Translations under genes and position numbers: made by a program
Source: Poritiphilus sp965212595
Lineage (GTDB): Bacteria; Bacteroidota; Bacteroidia; Flavobacteriales; Flavobacteriaceae
DNA length: 64,000 nucleotides
Assembly: GCA_965212595.1 (NCBI GenBank)
Contig: CBDBVE010000018.1
Location: 1 to 64,000 of the forward strand
Direction of reading: 5' to 3'
Notes under the pieces: generated by a model
Seen by the model: only the letters and a program-made list of their open reading frames with translations
Told to the model about the DNA's origin: nothing
Database searches by the model: none
Part shown: positions 55,159 to 63,223 of the stretch, one piece after another
How the letters are laid out: every line of letters starts with the position of its first letter
How positions within the stretch are numbered: position 1 is the first letter of the stretch

Positions 55159-56421
55159 ATGACAAATTCTGATTTTGAACTTTTAGAGGCGATCAAAAAC
55201 GAAATTGCACGGCAATGTGGTCTTTTAGGGAATACCAATTGGTCTCAAAAAGATTATGATTTTCTTTCTTTTTACATTGAGGAGCAGGGAGGGTATCGCT
55301 TAAGTGTATCAACACTAAAAAGATTATGGAGTAAGCAATATACACGCTTACCGCATATATCAACGCTAGATGTGCTGGCCCGGGTTGCCTTTAAAGCAGA
55401 CTGGCAAAGTCTTAAGGCAGAGCGTTTAAGCCATCGTGGCAGGAAGAAAAAGAGCGTACCAAAATTGAAGCGCTTGTGGAAGCCGATTGGCCTGTTGCTT
55501 GCTGTGATATTACCTTTGATATTGCTATTCGCAGCAGGGATAAGGACGTTTGAAAAGAAAAAAAATCGTAGGGTAGAAGTAGACTTTTCTTTTAAGAAGA
55601 CCTTAAGTAATGAACTCCCCAATACTGTGGTCTTCAATTATGATATTGAAGGTTTAGAAGCAGAACGTTTCTATCTACAGCAGAGCTGGGATAAATCGCG
55701 AAGGGTTGAAATTTTTAAGGGGAGTACCGAACGTACAGACATTTATTATATCCCAGGATATTTTACCGCCAAATTACTGGCAGACGAGCAGGTGATTAAG
55801 GAAATTCCGGTACACATTACCCATGAGGATTGGTTTATAGCAATGCGGCAACCTATGTCTAATATTGTCACCTTTGGGAAGGAACTTTGGGAGAAGCAAG
55901 ACTATTTGGCCCTGAAGGCATCCACCATACAGACCAAGGGGATAGACCTAAACCAGGAGTTTCAGCAGGCCTTCTATCAAGTCAGGGATTTTGGATTGCA
56001 AGGTGATAATTTTACGCATTCGGTGGCTTTTAGCATGGAGGCTTTAGAGGCTGTAGATTGCCCGCTGATTAGCATTCATGTTCAGGGCACAAGCGGTTAT
56101 TACTGGGTCATGTTAGGAAATAAGGGATGCGGGGCCGAATTGGGAGTAAAGGTAGGCGAAAAGGAACATCACGGAAAGACCGAAGACCTAACCATGTTGG
56201 CTACCCAGATGTATCAATGGAACCGGGTTAAGTTGCAGACTGTAGATAAGCAGGTAAACCTAACTTTAAATGATACGCTGGTCTTCTCAACAGCTTACGA
56301 GGAATCTATTGGAGCGGTCATGGAGATCAGTTATTTTTTCAATGGTATTGGAAAGATAGACGATGTACTACTTGCAAATAAAGAGAAAGAGGTTGTTTTC
56401 GCTGATAATTTTGATGACTAA
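55159..56421 (+). CDS. Membrane-anchored HTH protein with external sensor domain
   Basis: 420 residues. The N-terminal ~85 residues contain an HTH-like segment common in Bacteroidota (LSVSTLKRLWSKQYTRLPHIST). A basic linker (RGRKKKSVPKLKR) leads to one membrane helix (~110-132), then a ~290-residue external part with LamG-like traits (VQGTSGYYWVMLGNKG; WNRVKLQTVDKQVNLTLN). So it probably binds DNA inside and a ligand outside. It is divergent from the LamG-like secreted protein gene (122 bp between starts), which has a related external fold. Confidence 0.75.
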   Translation: MTNSDFELLEAIKNEIARQCGLLGNTNWSQKDYDFLSFYIEEQGGYRLSVSTLKRLWSKQYTRLPHISTLDVLARVAFKADWQSLKAERLSHRGRKKKSVPKLKRLWKPIGLLLAVILPLILLFAAGIRTFEKKKNRRVEVDFSFKKTLSNELPNTVVFNYDIEGLEAERFYLQQSWDKSRRVEIFKGSTERTDIYYIPGYFTAKLLADEQVIKEIPVHITHEDWFIAMRQPMSNIVTFGKELWEKQDYLALKASTIQTKGIDLNQEFQQAFYQVRDFGLQGDNFTHSVAFSMEALEAVDCPLISIHVQGTSGYYWVMLGNKGCGAELGVKVGEKEHHGKTEDLTMLATQMYQWNRVKLQTVDKQVNLTLNDTLVFSTAYEESIGAVMEISYFFNGIGKIDDVLLANKEKEVVFADNFDD

Positions 56422-56527
56422 GATGTTCAGGGATACTTAAACCCTTCCTCACGTTCTCGATTTCTTGAAATCATCTATAACATTTTGATTTTCAATCATT
56501 TAATACAAGCAAAGGCTTTTAGGCTTA

Positions 56528-56543
56528 TGTGACTTTAGTCACG
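56528..56543. promoter_or_regulatory. Crp/Fnr-type operator upstream of the SQR-like gene
   Basis: TGTGACTTTAGTCACG matches the Crp-family palindrome TGTGA-N6-TCACA with one mismatch. Its centre is ~41.5 bp before the expected transcription start, the classic activator position. Confidence 0.65.
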
Positions 56544-56572
56544 TTTGGTGCAGCTGTTGTGTCGTACCTTTA
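56544..56572 (+). promoter_or_regulatory. Promoter of the SQR-like gene
   Basis: TTTG (56544-56547) then 17 nt and TACCTTTA (56565-56572), which fits the Bacteroidota TTTG / TAnnTTTG pattern with one mismatch. The Crp/Fnr-type site abuts it upstream. Confidence 0.6.
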
Positions 56573-56590
56573 AGTATAAAACAAAAGGTT

Positions 56591-57793
56591 ATGACAACCA
56601 CAGTAGTAATTGGCGGAAATTTCGCGGGAATGACCGCCGCATTGGAAATTAAAAGAAAAGGTAAAAAAGACCATAGGGTAGTGGTCATCGACAAATCGCC
56701 ATTATTCCTGTTTATACCTTCCCTGATTTGGGTGCCATTTGGCCGTAGAAAGGTAAAAGACATCTCCTTTAGGAAGGATGAAATTTTAAGGAAAAAAGGG
56801 GTGGACTTTATACAGGCCGAGGCGCTGAGTGTTGACGCTAAGAACAATTTTGTAAAGACCAGCAAAGGCAATTTTGAATACGATCATTTGGTGATTGCCA
56901 CGGGGCCTAAGGTAGACTATGATGTGGCGCCTGGGGTAAAAGAGCATGCGCATTATATTGGAACCCCAAAAGGGGCCATGGACACCAAAAAAGCCTTGGA
57001 AGAGTTTAAGAAACGGCCTGGGCCCGTTGTAATTGGAGCCACCCAAAATGCTGGCTGTATGGGGGCTGCCTATGAGTTTCTGTTCAATATTGAAAAATGG
57101 CTCCGGGAACAGAAGATTAGAAAAAAGGTGGATCTCTATTGGATTACCCCTGAGACCTATCTGGGCCATTTTGGTATAGATGGTATGCCCGGCGGAGAGA
57201 CGATGTTGAAGTCCTTTATGAAGATGTTCAATATTAGGTATAGGACGGAAGTAGCCGTAAAAAGGGTCACTGAAAAGAGCGTTGAGCTCAGTACCGGAGA
57301 GATCTTACCAAGCGAGTTTACGATGCTAATGCCGCCATTCTTTGGCGTTGACTTTGTGAGCAATTCTCCAGAACTACATCCTACATCTAACGGTTATGTA
57401 CCCGTAGGAGAGGACTATAGGCATAAAACCTGGCCTAATATCTGGGCCGCAGGTATCGCCGTACAGGTAGATCTACCATTTAAGCCCGGGAAAGTACCAT
57501 TTTCGGGGCCTAAAACCGGATATCCGTCTGATGAAACCGGTAAGATTGTAGCCGAAAACATATTGCGCGTTACTAAGGGAAAAGAAAACCTTAGAAAAAA
57601 AGCCTGGGGCAAAATCCCCGGAATCTGTGTGATGGACGCCGGAAAAAAGGAAGTGATCATACTCAGCGATCATTTGTTTAAACCACGACGCTTTGCGATT
57701 ATGATCCCTAATGTATTTTACGATTTCTCTAAAGTACTTTTTGAAAAATATTTCATGTGGAAAACCAGAAACGGTTATTCACAACTACCTTGA
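56591..57793 (+). CDS. Sulfide:quinone oxidoreductase-like FAD protein
   Basis: 400 residues. N-terminal FAD fold (VVIGGNFAGMTAALEIK), second dinucleotide segment (LVIATGP), and the characteristic QNAGCMGAAYEFLFNIEKWL with a Cys where SQR proteins keep a redox Cys. The late WAAGIAVQVDLPFKPG carries the FAD contact. Other expected redox Cys positions are less clear, so it could oxidise another thiol. It transfers electrons from sulfide or a related donor to quinone at the inner membrane. It has its own promoter with a Crp/Fnr-type site and a terminator. Confidence 0.82.
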   Translation: MTTTVVIGGNFAGMTAALEIKRKGKKDHRVVVIDKSPLFLFIPSLIWVPFGRRKVKDISFRKDEILRKKGVDFIQAEALSVDAKNNFVKTSKGNFEYDHLVIATGPKVDYDVAPGVKEHAHYIGTPKGAMDTKKALEEFKKRPGPVVIGATQNAGCMGAAYEFLFNIEKWLREQKIRKKVDLYWITPETYLGHFGIDGMPGGETMLKSFMKMFNIRYRTEVAVKRVTEKSVELSTGEILPSEFTMLMPPFFGVDFVSNSPELHPTSNGYVPVGEDYRHKTWPNIWAAGIAVQVDLPFKPGKVPFSGPKTGYPSDETGKIVAENILRVTKGKENLRKKAWGKIPGICVMDAGKKEVIILSDHLFKPRRFAIMIPNVFYDFSKVLFEKYFMWKTRNGYSQLP

Positions 57794-57814
57794 TTGGTTT
57801 CATGATGATTGGAA

Positions 57815-57845
57815 AACCCACTTCGAAAGGAGTGGGTTTTTACTT
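57815..57845 (+). terminator. Terminator of the SQR-like gene
   Basis: AACCCACT (57815-57822) pairs with AGTGGGTT (57831-57838) around TCGAAAGG, followed by TTTTTACTTT. Confidence 0.9.
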
Positions 57846-58503
57846 TAACCAAATTTGCAGCTATAGGGTGGATATACTGGTTATCAAAATATTCTATTTG
57901 ACATAATATAAATTATGATTCAAATAGGGTTGTTATGTAAAACGGCGCATACCACCGTATTTGATATAATTGTAGATATAGTAACGCGTGAGTGTTCTAT
58001 ATCGTCAACAATTATGTCAAAGCCGTTTTACTGAAAGGTTTATTGAATTTCGAAATCAATAATTTGTCGACCACATCATCTCGTATATTTTAAGTATCCC
58101 GAATAATCTACAAGGAATTTTATTTTAAACAATTCTCAGTCGCTTGGCCAACGCCATTTAAAAGCTAGCCTTTTAGATTCTTTCAAAATTCGCTTATTCG
58201 AGGAAAATCTCGCAAGATTTTTTTGTGGGTGATTCTCGCCGACTTGCTACTGGAGCATAAAATTATTCTGTGAGATAATTTCTATACACTTGTTCTAATT
58301 TGTGAATAAAAAAATTCTGTTTGGAAATCTATTAAAATCAAAATGTTTAAATTTGAAAAGGTGTTTATGGTATGCCAGCTCGTTCGTGCAAAGATTTCAT
58401 CCACCATACTAGATAATATAAACCCTCAAGGCTTATTATCCGACAAAAGTATACGAACGCACAACCTCTTGGATAATAATCTTTGAAATAAAAGGATTAT
58501 ATT
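57846..58503. other. 658-bp AT-rich gap at the start of the accessory region
   Basis: No open frame with coding character. It contains a 95-bp inverted repeat (57937-58031) and a second, looser inverted pair: CGTTCGT near 58381-58388 with ACGAACG near 58452-58459. The base composition is lower in GC than the preceding 57 kb. Confidence 0.55.
57937..58031. repeat. 95-bp imperfect inverted repeat
   Basis: GTAAAACGGC (57937-57946) is the exact complement of GCCGTTTTAC (58022-58031). Inside, TTTGATATAATTGT and GATATAG on the left pair with ACAATTATGTCAAA and CTATATC on the right. A single half-copy (TCAAAGCCGTTTTAC) occurs again at 61656-61670. Confidence 0.7.
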
Positions 58504-58959
58504 ATGAATACTATTGATTTCTTTAAACTACAATCAAAAAATTTACACAGAGATTTTAAAAGGAGAAAACCTGTCTCCGACAAACTGAACAATGCTTGGT
58601 TATATGAATATGAGCCAAAGTATTTTGATGTTCTATTGGTAATGATCGATTTCAATCTTAATGAAGAAAAATTGACTTTAATGAAAGCCCAACACGTCAT
58701 TGCGAAAATGACTGGGTTTGAAAAGTGGACAGTTTTGATTAAGGCTTCTGAAACTGATTTGAAAATTGCAAAAATTCTATACGAAAATCAACATATTGTT
58801 GATTTGCGAAGGTGGTTAGACTACATTGCTGATGCAGAAAGAATGAATCAAACGATTTTTGATTCAGAAACTAAATTGGCTATTTGTGAACAGGTTTTTG
58901 AAATGGGAGTTTTCGATGATAATGTTTTTTTTGATTGTTACCTTTTAGATAAAAAATAG
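58504..58959 (+). CDS. Small conserved Bacteroidota protein, unknown function
   Basis: 151 residues, no signal peptide or membrane helix. It begins MNTIDFFKLQSKNLHRDFKR, and continues with YEPKYFDV and MKAQHVIAKMTGFEKWTVLI; I recall this N-terminal pattern from a family scattered in Bacteroidota accessory regions, without known role. The second half is helical and more variable. It is AT-rich and has long non-coding flanks with repeats, so it is probably a mobile passenger gene. Confidence 0.7.
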   Translation: MNTIDFFKLQSKNLHRDFKRRKPVSDKLNNAWLYEYEPKYFDVLLVMIDFNLNEEKLTLMKAQHVIAKMTGFEKWTVLIKASETDLKIAKILYENQHIVDLRRWLDYIADAERMNQTIFDSETKLAICEQVFEMGVFDDNVFFDCYLLDKK

Positions 58960-59053
58960 GGATTAAAGAATTAAATATTCTCCTCTTTTTTTCTTGACCG
59001 TGCTACGCCATAGCGGCTACGCGAGGGCGGGTAAAAAAAGAAACAGGGCCAAG

Positions 59054-59086
59054 CGCTAAGAAAAGGTCTGGTAGACCTTTTTAGCG
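59054..59086. repeat. Hairpin between the small protein and the ATPase-methyltransferase genes
   Basis: CGCTAAGAAAAGGTCT (59054-59069) pairs with AGACCTTTTTAGCG (59073-59086), with a 2-nt bulge and a 3-nt loop. It could be a terminator for the gene ending at 58959, but it lies ~95 bp beyond the stop. Confidence 0.6.
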
Positions 59087-59120
59087 AAGGAGCCAGCCGG
59101 CGTGGTGGCGATCAGTCTCT

Positions 59121-59214
59121 ATATTTTAGAAAACAATTGTACACTTTAAATTATTTAGAACTCTAATTGAAAAGTGAGAACTCAATACCATTAAGTTCTC
59201 GCCCTCTAAAATAT
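59121..59214. repeat. 94-bp two-level inverted repeat
   Basis: Outer arms ATATTTTAGA (59121-59130) and TCTAAAATAT (59205-59214); inner arms GAGAACT (59176-59182) and AGTTCTC (59194-59200). Confidence 0.6.
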
Positions 59215-59359
59215 TATCACTCTACTCCCCTATTGTTTTGACCGAATTTTTCTGAGGCGAGGTAAGCATGCAAAACGCTTAATAATCTGACGTTTATAAT
59301 ATTTCATTCCAAAAATTAGAATAGTTAAATTAGCCTATATGTGAAGAAAATATTTATCC

Positions 59360-61339
59360 ATGCGAATAAAAGAATTGGACTTACCCCTAAGAATGACTAA
59401 TGATCTTGGAGTCAAAAAATTTAAATCAGATAGAATAGGTTCTGTAATAGCATTAGTCGGTAAAAATGGGTCTGGTAAAACCAGATATTTGAAAATAATT
59501 GAGAATTGGATTAAAAACTCAAATACATTCAAAATCACAAACTCTTATTTCGATCATTTACCATTGGGTTTTGATAAGGCTGCCGAAAAATTCAAACCAT
59601 ACTATGAAACCCTTAGAATTTCAGAGGCACTAAAAAATATAGATTTTGAGTTATCTAAAGATCCTAAAAATAGTGTCCTTCGTAACGAAAAAGCCGAGAT
59701 AGTCAATAAAAAAGACTACATAATTCCACACAATATACAATCACAAATAAAGCAATTTGACAACTCTGTTTCCAGCTCTTTCAGTGATTATTTAAAGGTT
59801 ATTGACCATGAGCAGTTAAGAGGTCTTCAAAAAGCTATTGAAGGTAAAGATCAGCTTTTTAGGGGAACTTTCTCCAACAGAAACCATAAAGTCGATGAAT
59901 TCTCCGTAATCAATCAGAACGCTTTGGCTTACCTAGAAAGCTTACCTAAACTGCTTGAGGATGCAAAAACTCAAGCAGAATTAAAAAAAACCAAAATCGA
60001 TAGCAACGGAAATTACATAAGGTTCCAGCAACTAAAAGGTTTAGTTAATATTTTATTGGAAAAAGAACTGTCCTGGGAATGCAATTTAACCGGGTCACGG
60101 GTTGAGGACGGCCAAAATTTAAAGACTTACGAACCATTTCTTACTTTAAATGGATTGAAGTTTGACTATGAGTTACTTTCCGAAGGTGAAAAGGTACTTT
60201 TTACATATTCCATTTTGTTTTTTAGTCAAAGTATTAATCAGAATCCTGGAATAAGATTTTCGGAATGGATCATTATTATTGATGAACCTGAACTTCATTT
60301 ACATCCTAAGGCTCAAGTAAGGCTAATCGAGAGATTGAAAGAGTTGGTGAATAACAAAGGACAACTTATAATTGCTACGCACTCAATACCTATTGTTGCT
60401 TCATTAGATTATTCCTCGATTTATCTTGTTCAAAACGATGAAATGTATAGTCCTAAATCAGATAGACCATTTAAAGCTTTAAATGATATAATGGGGATAG
60501 ATGAATACTATTACAGAATGGCTGAATTTTTAAAATCTCCTTCCTTGTGGGCAATGACAAATTTTATGGTTCAATGCTTTCTTAAACCTGAAGTTATCGA
60601 GTTCTCAAATGATTCTGACCCTCAAATTCAGCTTTTTAAAAAAACTACCTCAAACAAGAAAAACCTAAACATTTTGGATTTTGGTTGTGGCGAAGGTCGG
60701 TTATTAACATCACTTAAAGAAGATGCCGACACTTGGAGCAGAATAAAGCTGTATGATACTTTTGATATTGACAAAAATGCTAAACAAAAATTAAAAGAAA
60801 AAGGAGCTCACAATTTTTACTCTTCTTTAAAAGACATACCCAAAAATAAATATCATTTAATTGTACTAATTAATGTTCTGCATGAAATACCCATAGATGA
60901 GTGGAAGAATACATTAAACTCTTTAAAAAAATGTCTTTTAAGGACCGGTCAGTTAATATTTATTGAGGATTCAAAGATGCCAGTTGGCGAGTTACCAAAT
61001 GACGAAGGTTTTATTCTTTTAGGGAAAGAAGAGTTCAAAATTCTATTTAGGGAAAATAATGTAGAATTTTTACAGAATAAATTAGCCAATGACATAGAAA
61101 GAATGGTATGTGCAATTGTTTCAAAATCTAGAGTTTCAAATGAAATAACGGATGGAATCATTATTGAAACATTAGAATCATTAAAGCGAAATTCTTTCAA
61201 AGAATTAGAATCTTTAAGAAGCCTTTCTGATGAAGAACGGTATAAAAATCATATTTCATACGGCAGAACATTTGGTTTAAAATCTAATTTGCACATAAAT
61301 AGTCAATTAGCAATAAATAAGTTAAATCACAAGAAGTAA
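59360..61339 (+). CDS. AAA/ABC-type ATPase fused to a SAM-dependent methyltransferase
   Basis: 659 residues, cytoplasmic. The N-terminal ~400 residues form an SMC/RecF-like ATPase: Walker A GKNGSGKT (34-41), a helical insert (~75-240), signature LLSEGEKV (272-279), Walker B IIIIDEPE (304-311) and H-loop THS (340-342). A class I methyltransferase follows: motif I LDFGCGEG (439-446), acidic loop YDTFDID (~465-471), and the strand VLINVLHEIP (502-511). The end (~560-659) is helical and unknown. I know no characterised enzyme with this order. It stands alone between repeat-rich gaps in the accessory region and could be a single-gene defence factor, but that is inference. Confidence 0.85.
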   Translation: MRIKELDLPLRMTNDLGVKKFKSDRIGSVIALVGKNGSGKTRYLKIIENWIKNSNTFKITNSYFDHLPLGFDKAAEKFKPYYETLRISEALKNIDFELSKDPKNSVLRNEKAEIVNKKDYIIPHNIQSQIKQFDNSVSSSFSDYLKVIDHEQLRGLQKAIEGKDQLFRGTFSNRNHKVDEFSVINQNALAYLESLPKLLEDAKTQAELKKTKIDSNGNYIRFQQLKGLVNILLEKELSWECNLTGSRVEDGQNLKTYEPFLTLNGLKFDYELLSEGEKVLFTYSILFFSQSINQNPGIRFSEWIIIIDEPELHLHPKAQVRLIERLKELVNNKGQLIIATHSIPIVASLDYSSIYLVQNDEMYSPKSDRPFKALNDIMGIDEYYYRMAEFLKSPSLWAMTNFMVQCFLKPEVIEFSNDSDPQIQLFKKTTSNKKNLNILDFGCGEGRLLTSLKEDADTWSRIKLYDTFDIDKNAKQKLKEKGAHNFYSSLKDIPKNKYHLIVLINVLHEIPIDEWKNTLNSLKKCLLRTGQLIFIEDSKMPVGELPNDEGFILLGKEEFKILFRENNVEFLQNKLANDIERMVCAIVSKSRVSNEITDGIIIETLESLKRNSFKELESLRSLSDEERYKNHISYGRTFGLKSNLHINSQLAINKLNHKK

Positions 61340-61340
61340 C

Positions 61341-61529
61341 CATTCCACACACCAACCTCCACCCTGGTTTCGGTTGACAAAGCATTACCCTCCCCTCCTA
61401 CCTCGGGCAGCAAAAAAAGTATTCCGTTTTTGAGAATTATTTAGAGGAAATTTTCAGGAATTGCAGTACAAACTTTCGCTTTTACCAAAGCAAAGTTACC
61501 CCGCCTTTGGCGGGGCAGGCATAACGCGG
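61341..61529. repeat. 189-bp direct repeat, left copy
   Basis: Differs from 62891-63079 at three positions only (186/189 identical). It ends with a GC-rich hairpin CCCCGCC-TTT-GGCGGGG (61499-61515). The flanking sequence beyond the repeat is unrelated. Confidence 0.85.
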
Positions 61530-61707
61530 TACACTTGTCCGCCGAAATGTAATGAAGGTGGATTATGAAACAAATGTGCTTGTTTGTGGAAAGGGTGCCC
61601 TTCGTCTCGCCGAAAAAGCAATCATCCACTGGGTAATTTATTTTTATCGCGTAGATCAAAGCCGTTTTACAGTTCTATTCCGTCTTGTCCTTTTATTTTA
61701 GAGCTCA
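61530..61707. other. Gap between left repeat and oxidoreductase gene
   Basis: No open frame with coding character. It holds one half-copy of the 57937-58031 inverted repeat arm at 61656-61670. Confidence 0.4.
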
Positions 61708-62697
61708 CTAGGCTACTTTCAGAATGAGTTTACCCATTTTTTTTCCGGAAAACAATCGAAGAAAGGCTTCATGAAAATTCTCGATACCCTCAACGACGAA
61801 TTCCTTCGAACGCAATTTCCCTTGCATCATCCATTGTCCCATGTCGCGTCTGGCCAAATCGCTTTCCCCGAAGTAATCGATGACAACAAAGCCTTCCATT
61901 TTAGCTCGGGCAGCCAATATCTGGTAATAGTTGTCTGGTCCCTTAGGCTTCCTGTTGTACTGCGAAATGGCGCCGCAAATAACAATCCGCGCCTTCCTAT
62001 TGAGTCGCGTCAGGGCAGTGTTCAGGATTTCACCACCTACATTGTCGTAATACACATCAATGCCATTTGGGCACAAGACATCCAATCGTTCGGTGATATC
62101 CTCATTCTTATAATCAATGGCGCCATCAAAGCCCAGTTCGTTCACAATGTAGTCGCATTTTTCGGTGCCGCCTGCAATGCCCACGACATGGCAGCCTTTA
62201 ATTTTGGCAATTTGACCCACTACGCTGCCAACTGCGCCAGCAGCACCAGATACCAGTACGGTCTCACCTGCTTTAGGTTGTCCGATTCGTAACAATCCGA
62301 AATACGCTGTTATCCCTGGCATTCCTAAAACACTAAGATAGGTTGTCAAAGGCGCCATATTGGGATCTATTCGGAACAAACCATTACCATCTGTAATCAC
62401 AAATAACTGCGCGCTGTGGAATCCTGTATAGTAATCGCCTACTTTCATATTCGGGTTCCTGGACTCTATCACCTTACCAACGATAGCCGCTCGCATCACC
62501 TCGCCTAACTTTACTGGAGGTAAATATGATTTCGCATCCCTGATCCAGCCACGCATGGCAGGGTCCAGCGATATATATTCTGTTTGTATCAGGGCCTCTC
62601 CCTCCCTAATGCCTGGAACAGGAAGTTCTTCAAATTGCCATGTTGAGGCATCAGGCATTCCTTTTGGCCTTTTGGCCAATAGCACACGCTTGTTCAT
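61708..62697 (-). CDS. NADP-dependent medium-chain oxidoreductase (CurA/leukotriene B4 dehydrogenase type)
   Basis: 329 residues from the ATG at 62697 (MNKRVLLAKRPKGMPDAS), the usual family start; an upstream in-frame ATG adds 17 residues. No zinc ligands, as in the MDR reductase group. The dinucleotide loop is GAAGAVGSVVGQ, with YDNVGG and ICGAISQYN further on. Such enzymes reduce alpha,beta-unsaturated ketones or aldehydes with NADPH. The gene, with about 1.2 kb of unique sequence, is framed by two near-identical 189-bp repeats, suggesting it moved as a unit. GC is higher than in the ATPase-methyltransferase gene. Confidence 0.9.
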   Translation of the reverse strand: MNKRVLLAKRPKGMPDASTWQFEELPVPGIREGEALIQTEYISLDPAMRGWIRDAKSYLPPVKLGEVMRAAIVGKVIESRNPNMKVGDYYTGFHSAQLFVITDGNGLFRIDPNMAPLTTYLSVLGMPGITAYFGLLRIGQPKAGETVLVSGAAGAVGSVVGQIAKIKGCHVVGIAGGTEKCDYIVNELGFDGAIDYKNEDITERLDVLCPNGIDVYYDNVGGEILNTALTRLNRKARIVICGAISQYNRKPKGPDNYYQILAARAKMEGFVVIDYFGESDLARRDMGQWMMQGKLRSKEFVVEGIENFHEAFLRLFSGKKMGKLILKVA

Positions 62698-62890
62698 AAG
62701 ATCTATCTTCCGTGAAGTCTTTTCTTTTACTTGTTCTGCTTGTCTCATGTTCTTGTTTTAAGATTCTACTGTTTTATCACCATGTATCGCTGGGATGCCT
62801 CAGGCTCCCTGGATTGTGCCATCGGTGTGGTTAGTATTCAACCAAACACTAAAGCTATTCGAATTCAGTTATTCAAACAATGATATCAGT

Positions 62891-63079
62891 CATTCCACAC
62901 ACCAACCTCCACCTAGGTTTCGGTTGACAAAGCATTACCCTCCCCTCCTACCTCGGGCAGCTAAAAAAGTATTCCGTTTTTGAGAATTATTTAGAGGAAA
63001 TTTTCAGGAATTGCAGTACAAACTTTCGCTTTTACCAAAGCAAAGTTACCCCGCCTTTGGCGGGGCAGGCATAACGCGG
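62891..63079. repeat. 189-bp direct repeat, right copy
   Basis: Same orientation as 61341-61529, with the GC-rich hairpin near its right end. Together they flank the oxidoreductase gene. Confidence 0.85.
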
Positions 63080-63147
63080 AACATTATGATTCACTTATAG
63101 TAATTCACGGAATAGCGCTTTTGCGATATTTGACATAGTTCAGTGAC

Positions 63148-63165
63148 CCTGTTTAAAAAAACAGG
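63148..63165. other. Small hairpin near the 3' end of the PhyH gene
   Basis: CCTGTTT (63148-63154) pairs with AAACAGG (63159-63165) across AAAA. It lies 58 bp past the stop of the minus-strand gene; no clear U tract follows, so terminator function is doubtful. Confidence 0.35.
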
Positions 63166-63223
63166 CCATTCTTTATGTGCACTTCTCCAATGGGGATAAA
63201 AAAAATTCACATCCATTAGTAGG

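Larger units (their letters stand above)
58960..59359. other. 400-bp gap with strong inverted repeats
   Basis: A hairpin lies at 59054-59086 and a 94-bp two-level inverted repeat at 59121-59214. The segment CTTGACCGTGCT (58993-59004) recurs with one change (CTTGACCATGCT) as the last 12 bases of the window, in both cases after a T-rich stretch. Confidence 0.5.
62698..63223. other. 526-bp gap containing the right repeat
   Basis: It includes the right 189-bp repeat and a hairpin at 63148-63165 (CCTGTTT/AAACAGG). No open frame with coding character. Confidence 0.5.
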
